From the NCBI RefSeq assembly GCF_051622035.1, contig NC_135361.1:30475205-30539204 (forward strand): a DNA stretch of 64,000 nt, in the 5' to 3' direction. Both the position numbers and the translations under genes were made by a program. The DNA comes from Arctopsyche grandis. Lineage: Eukaryota; Arthropoda; Insecta; Trichoptera; Hydropsychidae. Positions within the stretch are counted from its first letter, which is position 1. The number at the start of each line of letters is the position of its first letter. The notes beneath the pieces were generated by a model, which had not been told where the DNA came from, ran no database searches, and was given only the letters and a program-made list of their open reading frames with translations. This document shows positions 1 to 10,618 of the stretch, in pieces.

Positions 1-368
1 TGACAATTAAGCCAAAACTACGAGATATATTATGTATTTTATTGTTTAAAATCATACTTTATATGTTAATTAACATATCTGGTTACTTGAGAAAATATTA
101 AAATCTGTATTTAAGGTCGAAAACTCAATTGCCAAATTCGCGAAAAAGGTCCCGCGTACAGAGCTTGTTCGCTATATTTATTACCGCGGGCAAAGGGTTA
201 ATAATCAACCACAAAAGCACATTGGGGTTTACCTGTTAAGCCTTCCTGGTATATATGTATATGTAAAAATAATAAAATAAAGCTCTCCAGTAGAAAAGAG
301 TGTAGACTGATCAAATTAAGATGACTGCAAAATGTTTCCCGGTCAATACTGGAGATCAAATATATTAC
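1..368. other. Crag intron sequence with a LINE-tail-like repeat
   Basis: AT-rich sequence downstream of the last visible Crag coding exon (donor at 368/367 on the minus strand), so probably an intron; the rest of Crag lies beyond the left edge. Bases about 218-285 (ggggtttacctgttaagcc, then a TATATG/AATAAA-rich tail) recur in inverse orientation at about 34566-34622, so this is a dispersed repeat, probably the 3' end of a non-LTR element. No coding sequence was recognised. Confidence 0.5.
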
Positions 369-3300
369 CTGTCTTTTTTCGGAGATGCTGCTAGGCCATG
401 AATTCGCCTCTGTTCTTCCTAAGCTATTGGATCTTTGTCGAGCTAATTCCGTCAAATCAGGATCAGACGGCAAACCTAAGCCAAAAAAAACCAATTCAAA
501 TTTACACAGCAAATTCCTCACATATGAAAACATTCACAAAAGCTAAAACATACCGGAAATTAGCAAACCGGCCGCGTTTGAAATACGAGCACGGTGTCGA
601 ATACCAGGCTTCAAAATAGTAGCTCCGCCTGTATGCTGCCATCGATCTTCCGAACCCTCACTTCCGCTGCCTAAGCCGGTGCCTGAAGAAATACAACACG
701 TCAAAACAACTCAAACAAACACACACCACAACGACCGAACAGCGAAGACATACCCGAATCCAAGCTCGTCCTGCTGGCGTTCGGATCGGCGGGCACGCTC
801 AAAGGTCGGCTCAGGTGAAAGAGAGCACGCGGCAAGGGGACTCCGGGAACGCCTTCACGACGGCGAGCCTCTCGACGAGCTCCGGCCCGTCTGAAGAGTG
901 CGGCTCCGAGGACGGCGACGCGAAGCTTATTCCACAAGAGTTGAGATCCACTGCGTTAAACGAACCAAAATTAAAACGACAATTCGGAACAAACCCAATG
1001 AAACGATCACACGTTTTATATTACATGTACCTGGGCATGTCTTGAGGCCACTGAGCTTCCAACACGCACTTGTTGTAGAAGCCGTAAGTGAGAGCGTTCG
1101 GCTGAACGCCGCTTCTTTTCATTAAAAATAGTAATTTAACCGCTAAAACTGGGAGGGAATGTACTCCGCACACTTGCATCATCACCCGATAGCACACCTT
1201 CAATAAAACAAGATTGTAAAAATTGTTCCGAATGTACATATGTATCGATAGAGGATGAACGAAAATGGCACCTAAACTATCAACTATTTCTTATTAGCTT
1301 GGAAACTTATCGAAGCTTTTGAGATGTGGGTCTAAAGGCGTATGCTGAGGATCCCATGAACCACAAAAGTCTCAAATGAAGCTGTCAACTATTTTTTTTT
1401 TGAGATGTGAGTCTACAGGCGTATGATGAGGATCCCATGGACCAAAATGAAGCTGTCCTCAGCATGATAGGGAGAGGCAGGGAACTTGTTTCTGTCTTCA
1501 AGCGGAGAAATATGGAGTACCTCGGGACACATGATAGGGGCCAAAATACGAATTTCTCCATTTGAAAGATAGAAGGTAGGGGAAAACCATGGGAAAGATA
1601 GAAGGTACGAAATGGATTGGCAGGAAGAAGTTGTCTTGGCTTCGAAACATGAGCATGTGGACCGATATGAGATGATATGAGATCTGAGCCGTTGAAAACC
1701 GATACGGATATCTACAAAAAATCAATGAGGTGGTCACCAACTTCTGGATGCGGACAAGGCATTAGAAGAAGGAAGCTTGGGTCCAATACAAAAAATATAT
1801 GTACGTTTTCTAAAAAGAGTGTGGAGTGACAAATTCAGTCTATTCCAAAAAAGCAAAAAGCACCTTTGAGACAATGAAAAATAGTACCAAACTAAGCTCA
1901 ATTATTGAATTCCCATTTTCTTTCATCCCCTGTGTACGTCGTTTCATATATACCTCATCGCACGGAACCTTAAGTTTACTAGCCTTAACTAATAACTCGT
2001 AAGCGTAACGCAATAGCGTATGTTCTTTACCTGAAACACAACGAAACATTAAAACAAACGTCTCGTAGATCAAACCAGACCAAACGAAGATCAAATTACC
2101 GGGTTGGAGCATCAAATGGCACGGCAACAGTATAAAATACAAAGAATAACAAGTCCCCAATAGGCAGCGAGCCCACATTTCCGGATTGGCCGACAGCTTC
2201 ATCGCCAAAACCTGAGCGCTTTTGATCTCGTGCCGGGTGCGACGAGCCAAAGGCGAGTTGTCCTGGCCGTCTCCGGTGCCCTCGGACGCGATCACCATCT
2301 GCACCCCTCGGGGGACTTTCTTCTTACCCCCCAGCAGGCTAGGATCCAGTTCGAACTTGTTGTACGTGTAAGTTCGTCCGGTTTCTGGCGCGTCCGGCGG
2401 CAGGACGAAGACGGTCCTTTCGGAGCTATGAGCTGCCGTGTCGATGTCGAGCAGTCGGATCTGAGAGGTGATATCATCGAGTCCGCTGACTTTCTCCGTG
2501 CACTCGTCGAAGAACGTCAGGCCGTGGTCGCCGTCGCACACGAACGACCTCTCTTCGATGAATCGTATGAACATTTGCGTCTTCATCAGCAGCGTGAAGA
2601 ATTTTTGATGCATCTGAGAACCGAAATTGAGTCAAAGCCCTGCATGACGTGCGAGCAAGTTTAAGCTGAACGAATTATACTAACTTTATCGCGCGATCGG
2701 AGAAAAGCTTGCAGTTGAAATAGGGCTTGAGGATCAGTCGTGCCGACCGTTGGAGCTTTCGTTATCGGTAATAAAAAGGTTCGATATCCTTTCAATGTAG
2801 ATGCCATAAAACGGAGAAAAGCTCCTTGTATTTCTAATTCTAACGCCAACTGTAAAAAAAATAGATCATATTTAATAAATTAATAATATGTATATTACGA
2901 TGAGTCAATTTTGTTTTAGTCGGAATCGTATAAAAAATATCTGATTGTAGTAGAAAGTGACTGATCTAAGGTTTAGGTAATGGAAACGGGATAAAATCCA
3001 AACTCGAGTCATATTAAGGTAAAGAAAAAGTTAAAAAGATTTTGCAGCAATAATAAAGAAACATCTTTAGATCTGGTGGAAGATAAAATGTACGTATTTA
3101 AATGACAAGTCATCAGTTATATACCACTGAATCGCTTGTTTGTCACACAAACAAACACAATGCTTAATGGTTTGACTCTTATTTATGTTTAAATCTAGGA
3201 CTGGGACTCGTATCATAGAAGTAATGGCATTATATCATGTGTCTCGTACCATATGAGTTTATTAAAAATACACTTAAACCATACTTCTTTCCGTCTTCGT

Positions 3301-5770
3301 TGAAAATCTCTATCAAGACTAGTAGTCGGCTCTCCGTTATAATAACCATGTCCGTGATGATTTCCACCTGTAAAAAAATAAACCATAAAAACCAACCCAC
3401 TTATATTTAACACTTATATATTTAATATTAACTAACCGCCTCCAGGTCTAAGTTTACTGTACAAAGTTTCCAACGTATTACGAAGCACTCTAGCTTGCCT
3501 TTTCGGTAAAATTTTCGTTGATATGTGACGTTGAGCCTCGCACACCTAAACATCCAAACAACGACATTACAAAACAACCAAATTGCGCAACGTAAATAGC
3601 AAAAACCTTCGAAATCAACTAACGGTGATATTATTAGTATCTAAATCAATACAAGACACATCCGGGGGCGGATCGTACAGATCGAAGAACCGAGAATCAA
3701 CTCCGATCAAATACGGCAACGGCGCATGCAACACTTCAGCCAATCCTGAAATAAAAATGAAAATTGCATTCAGATCAAATTTTATATTATATATTAAATA
3801 TACACTAAAAAAAAAAGTCAAAATAATTACCTAATGGACACAACGGAATATACGGACATTGCCATTTGAACGGGAAAAGAAGACTAGACACGGCTTCCGA
3901 TACCGCCGTTAGAGTATCCGGCCTGAAATACGTATTATTGTAATTTAAAAATCGTTATTATGCTATTGTAAAAAAATAATAAACAAACAAAAAAACACCT
4001 CAACGAATGGATAAGTATTTTTTGTTCGGTCAACGCTAGCAATAAGACGAGTAAACAATTTTCCGTGCCTAAATTTAGCAACAATTGACGGAATCCTGCC
4101 CCGCTTCTGACCAGCGGTTGGTCTTCTCTCTGCGTCAAAATCACCCTATCGCTAACATTAGAGGCCGATAGCTAAAAAAATATAAACAAAACACGTAGAA
4201 ACGTATCGAATACAACGCGTAAGTATACATGCATAGGAATACGAACCTGTATAAGTATTCTCGGCTCCGGAAAAGGAACTTCTTCTAACAAATGTGTAAT
4301 GTATCGCTCGATCGGAATCGCCGACGGTTCGTTAGTACACGACATACCCTGAAATAATCAAGAAGTGATTGATTAAAGAAGTACAAGAAGTGATTAAAGG
4401 TCAAAATTTAGCCCAACTTACATGTATATACAGCAGCCACCGTTCGAAAGTGTCGCTGAACGGCCAATGGGACAACAAACAAATACTTTTACTAATGTGA
4501 ATGGTATAGTCCGACTGCGACACGCCCTTCCTCCATCCCAAGCTTTCCATCTGAACGTCAGTCAAATTATTGTGGTTATAGTCTTCGTAAAACGTAACAG
4601 CCGAACCGTAAACCTGAAAGAAATGCGATACGGTAAGTAACACGTGCGTATGTCGAATTGAATATTGGATTCGGGCGGTTGTGAAGACCTTATCGGTGGC
4701 ATCGGACACGGTTAAAACAAACGTGGAAAAGACAGGCTTCGGTTGAGAAGCCTGCTTCGGCCACATTTCCAAAGTGGCTCCCATCGGCAGGCAAAACAAC
4801 GGTACCGACTCCGGAAATGAAAAATTATTATAGTCTACGGACGGATATCTAAACAAAACTTCGGGCTTATAAGATAATAGTGTGGGTCTGTTCATTGATT
4901 TCTTGTAGCAGAGGAACACGTCGCTGCCCATCAGTCCCTTGTTGAGATTCTTGGATATTAAGCAGAATGCGTGCGGCGCAGTCTCCTCCTTGCTCGTGAT
5001 CACGATGCAGACGTCGGTGACGACCAGAGCGTTGCACGGAGCCGATGAATGAGCTCGCCTGTACGTTATGAACGTTTTGGCCGTGGAATTGTTGACATTG
5101 GCCACCCGGCCACCGACACTCTCTAATATCATCTCGGCATCGGCCATCAGTCGCTCCTTCCCATCGTACATCACACCTGAAATTCAATACGACTCTTCAA
5201 ATCAATCTTTTCAATACAAATGAAAAACAGCAATTATGCAATTCAAATGTGTCGCCCTTTTTTTATTACTATTTCACAAAAAACCACTACGTGTTCAATG
5301 AAATAAAAAATCATTACCGATGTCGACGAGAGGCGGCCGATCTCGACCTCGCCGAAAGCAAAGATAGCATTCGGCGGATCTCAAAGAGCCATGGTTTAAA
5401 TTGGCCGGCAAATCGGTCGGCGTACGTTCCAGCATCTCGTAGCCGTCGGGAAGAGTTTCTTCCAATCCAGGAAAAATTATACCTGAAACAAACCACCGCA
5501 ATTTACAATTTCGTGTATAAAAAGCATCATAAATCACTTCTTATCTGCACGCAGCCGGACTATGTATATATTTAATACAATCATAGTAAATCACAAACGC
5601 AACCTTGAAACGTGCGTATCGCATTTTGAATTACCTAAGTCGGTTATGGGAGCTTTGGAATCGCTGCTCTTTAAATGACCCGAATCGCTGAAGATCGACT
5701 CTTCGAGCAGTTCCGGATGCTTCGGCAGTCCCGCGACCACAAAGTAGTCGGCTATTCTTCGGTCGTCCAT
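369..5770 (-). CDS. Crag: Crag / DENND4 family Rab guanine-nucleotide exchange factor (C-terminus off window)
   Basis: Seventeen coding exons on the minus strand, with splice phases that chain throughout: 5635-5770, 5318-5482, 4689-5176, 4422-4613, 4247-4348, 3999-4171, 3831-3922, 3624-3745, 3437-3545, 3285-3367, 2685-2849, 2100-2613, 1954-2030, 1031-1197, 754-950, 554-670, 369-475 (3006 nt, 1002 codons). The protein begins [20 protein letters not shown], typical of DENND4. A MABP domain follows (exons 1-4), then the DENN module; exon 7 reads [19 protein letters not shown] and exon 8 [14 protein letters not shown]. Exon 14 (about residues 807-862) encodes the PPR-like stretch with [15 protein letters not shown]. 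Fly Crag and vertebrate DENND4 activate Rab10 and relatives in polarised secretion and bind calmodulin; that role is taken from the family. The family is usually longer than 1600 residues, so roughly 40 percent is missing to the left. Introns of 69 nt (2031-2099) and 75 nt (4614-4688) are open in frame and could be mistaken for coding. Confidence 0.93.
1198..1953. repeat. Crag intron with a direct duplication
   Basis: Intron between the PPR-coding exon (1031-1197) and the exon at 1954-2030. It contains two direct copies about 80 bp apart of a roughly 48 bp block (near 1318-1365 and 1399-1446): tttgagatgtgggtctaaag versus tttgagatgtgagtctacag, each continuing to a GGATCCCATG core. No coding signal was seen. 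Confidence 0.5.
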
Positions 5771-5816
5771 TGTCCAGTGTTTATTTGACCATCCTGTAGA
5801 CTCGAATCGGGGTATT
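5771..5816 (-). other. Crag 5' UTR segment with splice acceptor
   Basis: Upstream of the Crag ATG on the minus strand there is a good acceptor (pyrimidine-rich, then ATTTCAG) ending at 5817. The first coding exon therefore carries about 46 nt of 5' UTR, and at least one non-coding exon should lie at higher coordinates. The ATG at 5770 is the first methionine of the conserved DDRRIADYF start. Confidence 0.55.
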
Positions 5817-7330
5817 CTGAAATGTAATCGGGATTTTTATATGAATATCCACTGTTGAAAGCTTATCGATAGGTTTATCAATTTTTCGGTAACATGTTCT
5901 CAATATATACAGTATATTGACATTGTGATTTATCGTAGGGCCGATTTATGTATGCTTCTTATCAATATTATTGAATTATACTTTTCTCGGTTTCGAAATG
6001 TAACATTAAATTTGAACAATGAAGAAATATGTAGAGAATGGCACGTTGTAAATAATACAATGTGCAAATCCACTTTTAATTCAATGCTTATAAACGTTAT
6101 TAATCCACAAGAATAGTCGAAATATGATTTTTCTAAGTGGAATTTTATTTAATTCTCATATAAAGATAATTTAATATATTATCCCTATTAATTCAATTCA
6201 GATCCGGGTAAATACGAGTAAACACTAGTACGAGCTTTTTGCTCGCAATTTTACCGATTTAAAGTTCAGCACACTTCCAATTAACCATTTTAAACGAAAA
6301 CAAATAATAGTGTGGTTAGAACACTATCTCAATAAACATGTTTCAATAGAAAAAAACTCAATATGAAATAGTATTAACAGTGGGAAAAAATCCCAAGTGA
6401 AAATACGTACTTTTGACTTTTGATTTGAACTGGATGACTACTTCGAGAGATTTAAAAGCTGAAAAGTACTACAAATAGAAGATAAAATACCCGACTATAG
6501 ATTCCAATATTCAATTTGAACAGGAAATTGACAGATTTTGAGACATCGACCGAACAACACCAAGATATAGAAAAATCGCACGATTTAAAAAACACATATA
6601 TCTCCGAATCTCGAGCCAATCAACATTTTTTATTACCAGATTCGTGTTCACTGGCCATAATTCTATAAGAAAAGTCATATCTCGTCTCTGAACCAAAAAA
6701 AAAGTCGTCATTTGTCGAACAGTGTTATTATAGACAAGGAAACTGTATATATTTTTAAAAACTAGAAAAATCGTTGTTGAAACCAGTCATATCTAGTTAT
6801 TAGATATGACTGGTATCAACTACAAAAACTTAAAATTCGATACAAATCAAAAAAAAAAAACTTACATCTTTTGTCCAATTTTATAAATTTTGTTTGTCAT
6901 ATAAATTAAATTAAATTAAATTAAATATAAATTAGATTAAATTAAATTAAATATAAATTAGCTTGATAGCTAAAATATATATAAATAAAAAATAAATATA
7001 AATGGAAACATTTGATGAATTTGAAAACTTTGTTATATAGACATTTCCAAGCAATGTTTTGCACAAATATAATAATTAAAGCCTATAATTGAATTTACAC
7101 ATGTCTACAAACTTATATTGCAAATCATACGTGCAACTCAAGACAGACAGTCAGAACTACTGACACATTAAAATCAACAAGTAATTATTTTTCACACTAC
7201 AAGCTGATAATTTGGCTACTGAGAACTACATTTATCAAAAGGCATTTATTTCTTGTGCAAAAATGAACAATATAGAATTCTTGTGAAATTTCACACCAAT
7301 ATCAAGTCGTGCAATATGCGTACGGGACGA
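5817..7330. other. AT-rich non-coding region, probable Crag 5' intron
   Basis: No protein-coding segment was recognised. It holds a perfect 14 bp palindrome with a 5 nt loop at 6782-6814 (ACCAGTCATATCTA ... TAGATATGACTGGT) and a run of TAAAT-type tandem repeats at about 6900-6960. The acceptor at 5817 and the GC-rich block near 7.5 kb make it the likely first intron of Crag. Confidence 0.4.
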
Positions 7331-7435
7331 TTAGATTAACGGGAGCGAAAAATTGCGCGAATAACAATTATGAGTAGACGAACGGAAATGGCCGATAATC
7401 GCATAATAAATGACAGTTGAATATTGAGTTGGTTT

Positions 7436-7650
7436 TTTTTCGGGGTGCTTTCGAATAGCCGGCGCGAGGGTGAGGGGCGGGGCTGGGGGTGGGGCGGGGG
7501 CGGATTACCAGGCGCGGGGGCTCCCGGAGGGTCTCCGTGACGTGCGAAGCCTTGCGTGGGGGCTCCGGTAAGAAGGAGCGCGCGCCCCCGACCGCGACTG
7601 ACACTGCGACAGTCGACGCGACGCAACGCGACCGGACTACGGCCATATAC
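7436..7650. promoter_or_regulatory. GC-rich, CpG-dense block, candidate promoter / first exon of Crag
   Basis: A short island of very GC-rich sequence (gggcggggctgggggtgggg, then CGCGGGGG, GCGCGCGCCC and several CGACGCG) in an otherwise AT-rich locus. It lies about 1.7 kb upstream of the Crag start codon, on the side where a non-coding first exon is expected. There is no TATA box, and no transcript evidence can be seen. It could instead belong to a mobile element or a divergent transcript. Confidence 0.3.
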
Positions 7651-8109
7651 CGGATACTGTATACCGCTGAGCTTTTTATGGTCTCGGCATCGCGTCATCT
7701 CCATAACTTTATTCTAATTTGATTCGTCCGCCGAATAATAAGCAGAGCTCACTTTTCATTAACGCGCTCTGTCGGTTCAATTTTTGGTCCCTGCGCGTAA
7801 AAGCACATACATATAAATAACGGGTCTCCTCACGGGACCGAAAACGCAAATATCGGAAGGCAAAGATCGAAAATCGAAAGATCTTAAGTCGAAAGATAAA
7901 AAAGGGTCTCTCCCCCCCCCCCCCCCGTCGTATATACTCACTTAATTTGCGCGAGCAGGATACAAGAAAAACAGGCTTTTCCTCCCGTATTCTGCGCGCG
8001 CACATTAAACAAGGCTGTATGATATAAAGAGAGATAAGATCTGTTCATACTTAACAGCACTGCACGACTCCGTTTCAAATATGTCATTTTATTACATTTC
8101 TATTCATAT

Positions 8110-8269
8110 TGTGGCGGCTCGCTTATACGACATGGTCGAGTTTGGTTGCCTTCCTGCGAGTGGGGACCAACCCGGCTGGGTTCGGAGAGCCACTACTCAC
8201 TCTGTCTTCAGCTGTCATATAATAAACACGTGCATTAACATGCCAGTCGTCTGATTCGTTCATCCTCCA
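8110..8269 (+). mobile_element. Solo LTR of a miniature LTR retrotransposon family
   Basis: A 160 bp unit starting tgtggcggctcgcttatacg and ending TTCATCCTCCA, nearly identical to the two LTRs at 34719-34878 and 35653-35812 (two differences seen). No internal region follows, so it is a solo LTR. Flanks are TCATAT on the left and TAATAT on the right, a plausible 6 bp duplication with one mismatch. It sits inside the terminal repeat of the Harbinger relic. Confidence 0.85.
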
Positions 8270-8464
8270 TAATATCTACCTACACGTCGCGGTCACGTCA
8301 CGTTTACAGCAATTTGGCCGAGTGCAAGGCAAAATCGGTTTACTTATACATTAGAGGCCATGACGATACGGCGCAATATTGCTTACGTCGTATTGTCGAG
8401 AACTTGCAATATGAATGCATACACGTGCATTCGTAGCTACGCGTCAGAATACAAGTCAGCAAAA

Positions 8465-8716
8465 ATGTTTCGATGTTTATCGAACGAAAAATTATGTATA
8501 ATCGCGCTGTTGTTGGAAGAAGAAGCTCAAGAAGGCAATAAAAAAGCACGGAGGCGTTTTGATGTGCATCCCATGTTAAAAAATAGAAAAACCGAAGGAG
8601 AGTTTGGGACACTGTATAAGGAGCTTGTGGATCATGGACAAAATTTTTTTAAATATTTCCGTAAAAAATTTAAATTTTTTTTAAATATTTGCGCGAAAAC
8701 CATGTCGAAAAATTGA
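8465..8716 (+). pseudogene. N-terminal fragment of a Harbinger (HARBI1/ALP1-like) transposase
   Basis: The reading frame starting MFRCLSNEKLCIIALLLEEE continues to ARRRFDVHPMLKNRKTEGEF, GTLYKELVDHG and FFKYFR. Insect HARBI1/ALP1-like nucleases commonly carry a WVHPINxxR...GEF...L..ELxxxxxxFFxYFRM stretch just before the catalytic domain. Only this N-terminal part is present. The DDE nuclease domain is absent, and the frame decays into low-complexity FKFF sequence. The recognition rests on motif pattern alone. The fragment supports assigning the surrounding element and its MITEs to PIF/Harbinger. Confidence 0.6.
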
Positions 8717-8925
8717 ACAGCTGTCAACTGTCACTATCGATAATTGGTCCAAAAAAGCAAAGCGGCAGACCCATGGCACGTAATTCGCGTGTATATTTCC
8801 ACGATGGCCAAAAAACGGATACGATACGTTGACGGATGTTGCTGTAAGGTATGAACAGGAAATGTCGGGTACTGCTGTAAGCCTGCCGTGGCGTAAACGT
8901 GACGGTTGGTGTACAGACTCCAGGG

Positions 8926-10540
8926 ATGTTCAACTCGAGAGCACCCCCGAAGTCGGTTTTCTGAGATAGCTAGTGGTAAGCGTGGGCGGGGCAGGTTTCC
9001 TCAAGGTGCCTTCCTTCGTCGTCGGTGGTCTGGTCTCTGCTGATGTCGGCTGCTCTGCCCCTATGTCCCTTTCTCCTTCGTAATGTGCGTGGGATGCGTG
9101 ATGTGGAAAAAGGGGGGAAATTGTATAATAATAAAAACAGGTTGTAATTCTGTTTGTATGGTGACTGTATTTTATATATATATGTATATACAGAGATCAA
9201 GCAGGGGGGACAGAAAAGGGGGGGGGGGGAGTCCGACTTGAAATTAGCGCGCACGTGTTCAAGAGGTTATGATAACCTCACTCAACCACGTGGCTACGTG
9301 ATCTGACTTCGACGAAGAGAGACCAGGAATTCCTCACTTCTCACCGGACGTATACTGAAGCTGTACTTCCAGTATCGTCTGCCGATCAAGGCTGAGCTGA
9401 TCGGGACTCGGTGGTGGGAACCAACTCGGTAGCGAACAGAGATGTTCACTCGACCGACGCGGAAAACGAATAGAAGGCGGGGACGCGCGCTCGGCGCCGA
9501 TCTCCCTCCAAAACGGCTCCTTTGGTCGTAACGCCACGAAAGCTGACCATGAAGACTTGGTCGGAACAGTTGGTATGAATATGTACCAAAGACCCATACA
9601 AAATGTGTACCCATACAAAATGTACCAAAGAATACTTTTCGTACGGCCGGATACCTGCTGAAGTCGGTACGTGCTGACTAGGTATAAACAGACCTATAAT
9701 TTTACCGCATGCCACTCATATATATTATATATACATAGTACCGTTTACTTTCGATTTTCGATCTTTGCCTTCCAATATTTGCGTTTTCGGGCATTTCACA
9801 TTCGGGCCCGTGGGGGAGACCGATAACCACGGTGGCCGCCACTTTGTCAAATCTGTCTAAAAATCGAAAAGATTGGCGGAGTCATGGGTGCAGTGAACGA
9901 ATACCCCCTCTTACGAGTGTGAAGTTTATCCGAATATGTGAGCGTTAGAACGAGACACAAATATTTAAATTCAACTCATACTCCAAATACTCGACTGTTA
10001 AAATGCACTTCGAAAGATTTTCTCTTTTTCACAATTTTTTTAATGGTCAAGTTAAACGATTCCAATGCATTTTTGGTGGAAGGTGAGCGTGTTGCTGTAC
10101 CTTCATACTAATTTTGATGGGTTGAGAACCATTACGCGATCATATAAGTTATGAATTGATTCTGATTCCTTTGTCTCTGATATTAATAATCAATTATTTA
10201 AGTTTAATTAATATAAACATCGTTCATTTTATATTATACATATTTTTGTTGAAACTATACATTACACGTTAATTTAAGAGTTCCCAAGGACAGACAAATA
10301 CATTACACACCCTTAAAAAATAAATAAATAAATAAATTGTAAATAAATCTTTATCAAAATAAAACAATTTAATTATCAAAAAGGACTTTTATTTCTGTAG
10401 TAATATGGAATGATCCTGATTCTATTCCGAGCGTAGTAATAGTGCGTAGTTACGGAAACGGACGCGTGTTATCGAAACAAGAAATGCATTCGAAAGAGAG
10501 CTTCTATTATTATAACATTTCTCTGTACATATTACCACAT
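8926..10540. other. Non-coding intergenic region with repeat scraps
   Basis: No host gene was recognised. It holds a G-run (about 9220-9231), a short duplication around 9585-9630 (repeats of acccatacaaaatgt and atgtaccaaaga), the right-hand foldback end near 9735-9822, and AT-rich sequence with an (AAAT)n run near 10318-10335 leading up to the zinc-finger gene. Confidence 0.4.
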
Positions 10541-10618
10541 TTAGACCAAAGATGTCACTAAAAAAAGTAGCAAGGGAAGGGCAAGTCGATCTGGTTGCTG
10601 TCAGAGTTCAATACAGGG

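Larger units (their letters stand above)
8095..8925. mobile_element. PIF/Harbinger-type element relic, internally deleted
   Basis: The start (ttctattcatat) matches the AGGTCTATTCATAC terminal repeat of two MITEs in the TPP2 introns, preceded by a possible TTA target site at 8092-8094. Blocks around 8317-8400 (gcaaaatcggtttacttata, then GGCGCAATATTGCTTACGTC) match the 50188-50638 MITE in inverse orientation, and 8810-8910 matches its other arm (GGGTACTGCTGTAA and neighbours). Between them lies a Harbinger-like coding remnant (8465-8716). The right terminus is not precisely resolved. Confidence 0.6.
7821..9822. mobile_element. Composite element bounded by inverted repeats of a foldback-type family
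   Basis: The left end begins cgggtctcctcacgggaccg and continues into aaaacgcaaatatcggaagg, TCGAAAGATC-rich sequence and a GCGCGCGCACATTAA core (7821-7996). The right end (about 9735-9822) is the inverse of the same family, ending ttcgggcccgtgggggagac-CG. The same sequence builds the long hairpin at 39756-40682, so these are two ends of one family, possibly of a single element now filled with other insertions (a Harbinger relic and a solo LTR). I could not find a matching target duplication here, so the two ends may not belong to one copy. A homopolymer of about 18 C sits at 7909-7926. Confidence 0.5.

Noticed and set aside
1498..1740. 80-codon minus-strand frame in a Crag intron
   Set aside because: No similarity to DENND4 and no splice signals joining it in phase to the neighbouring exons.
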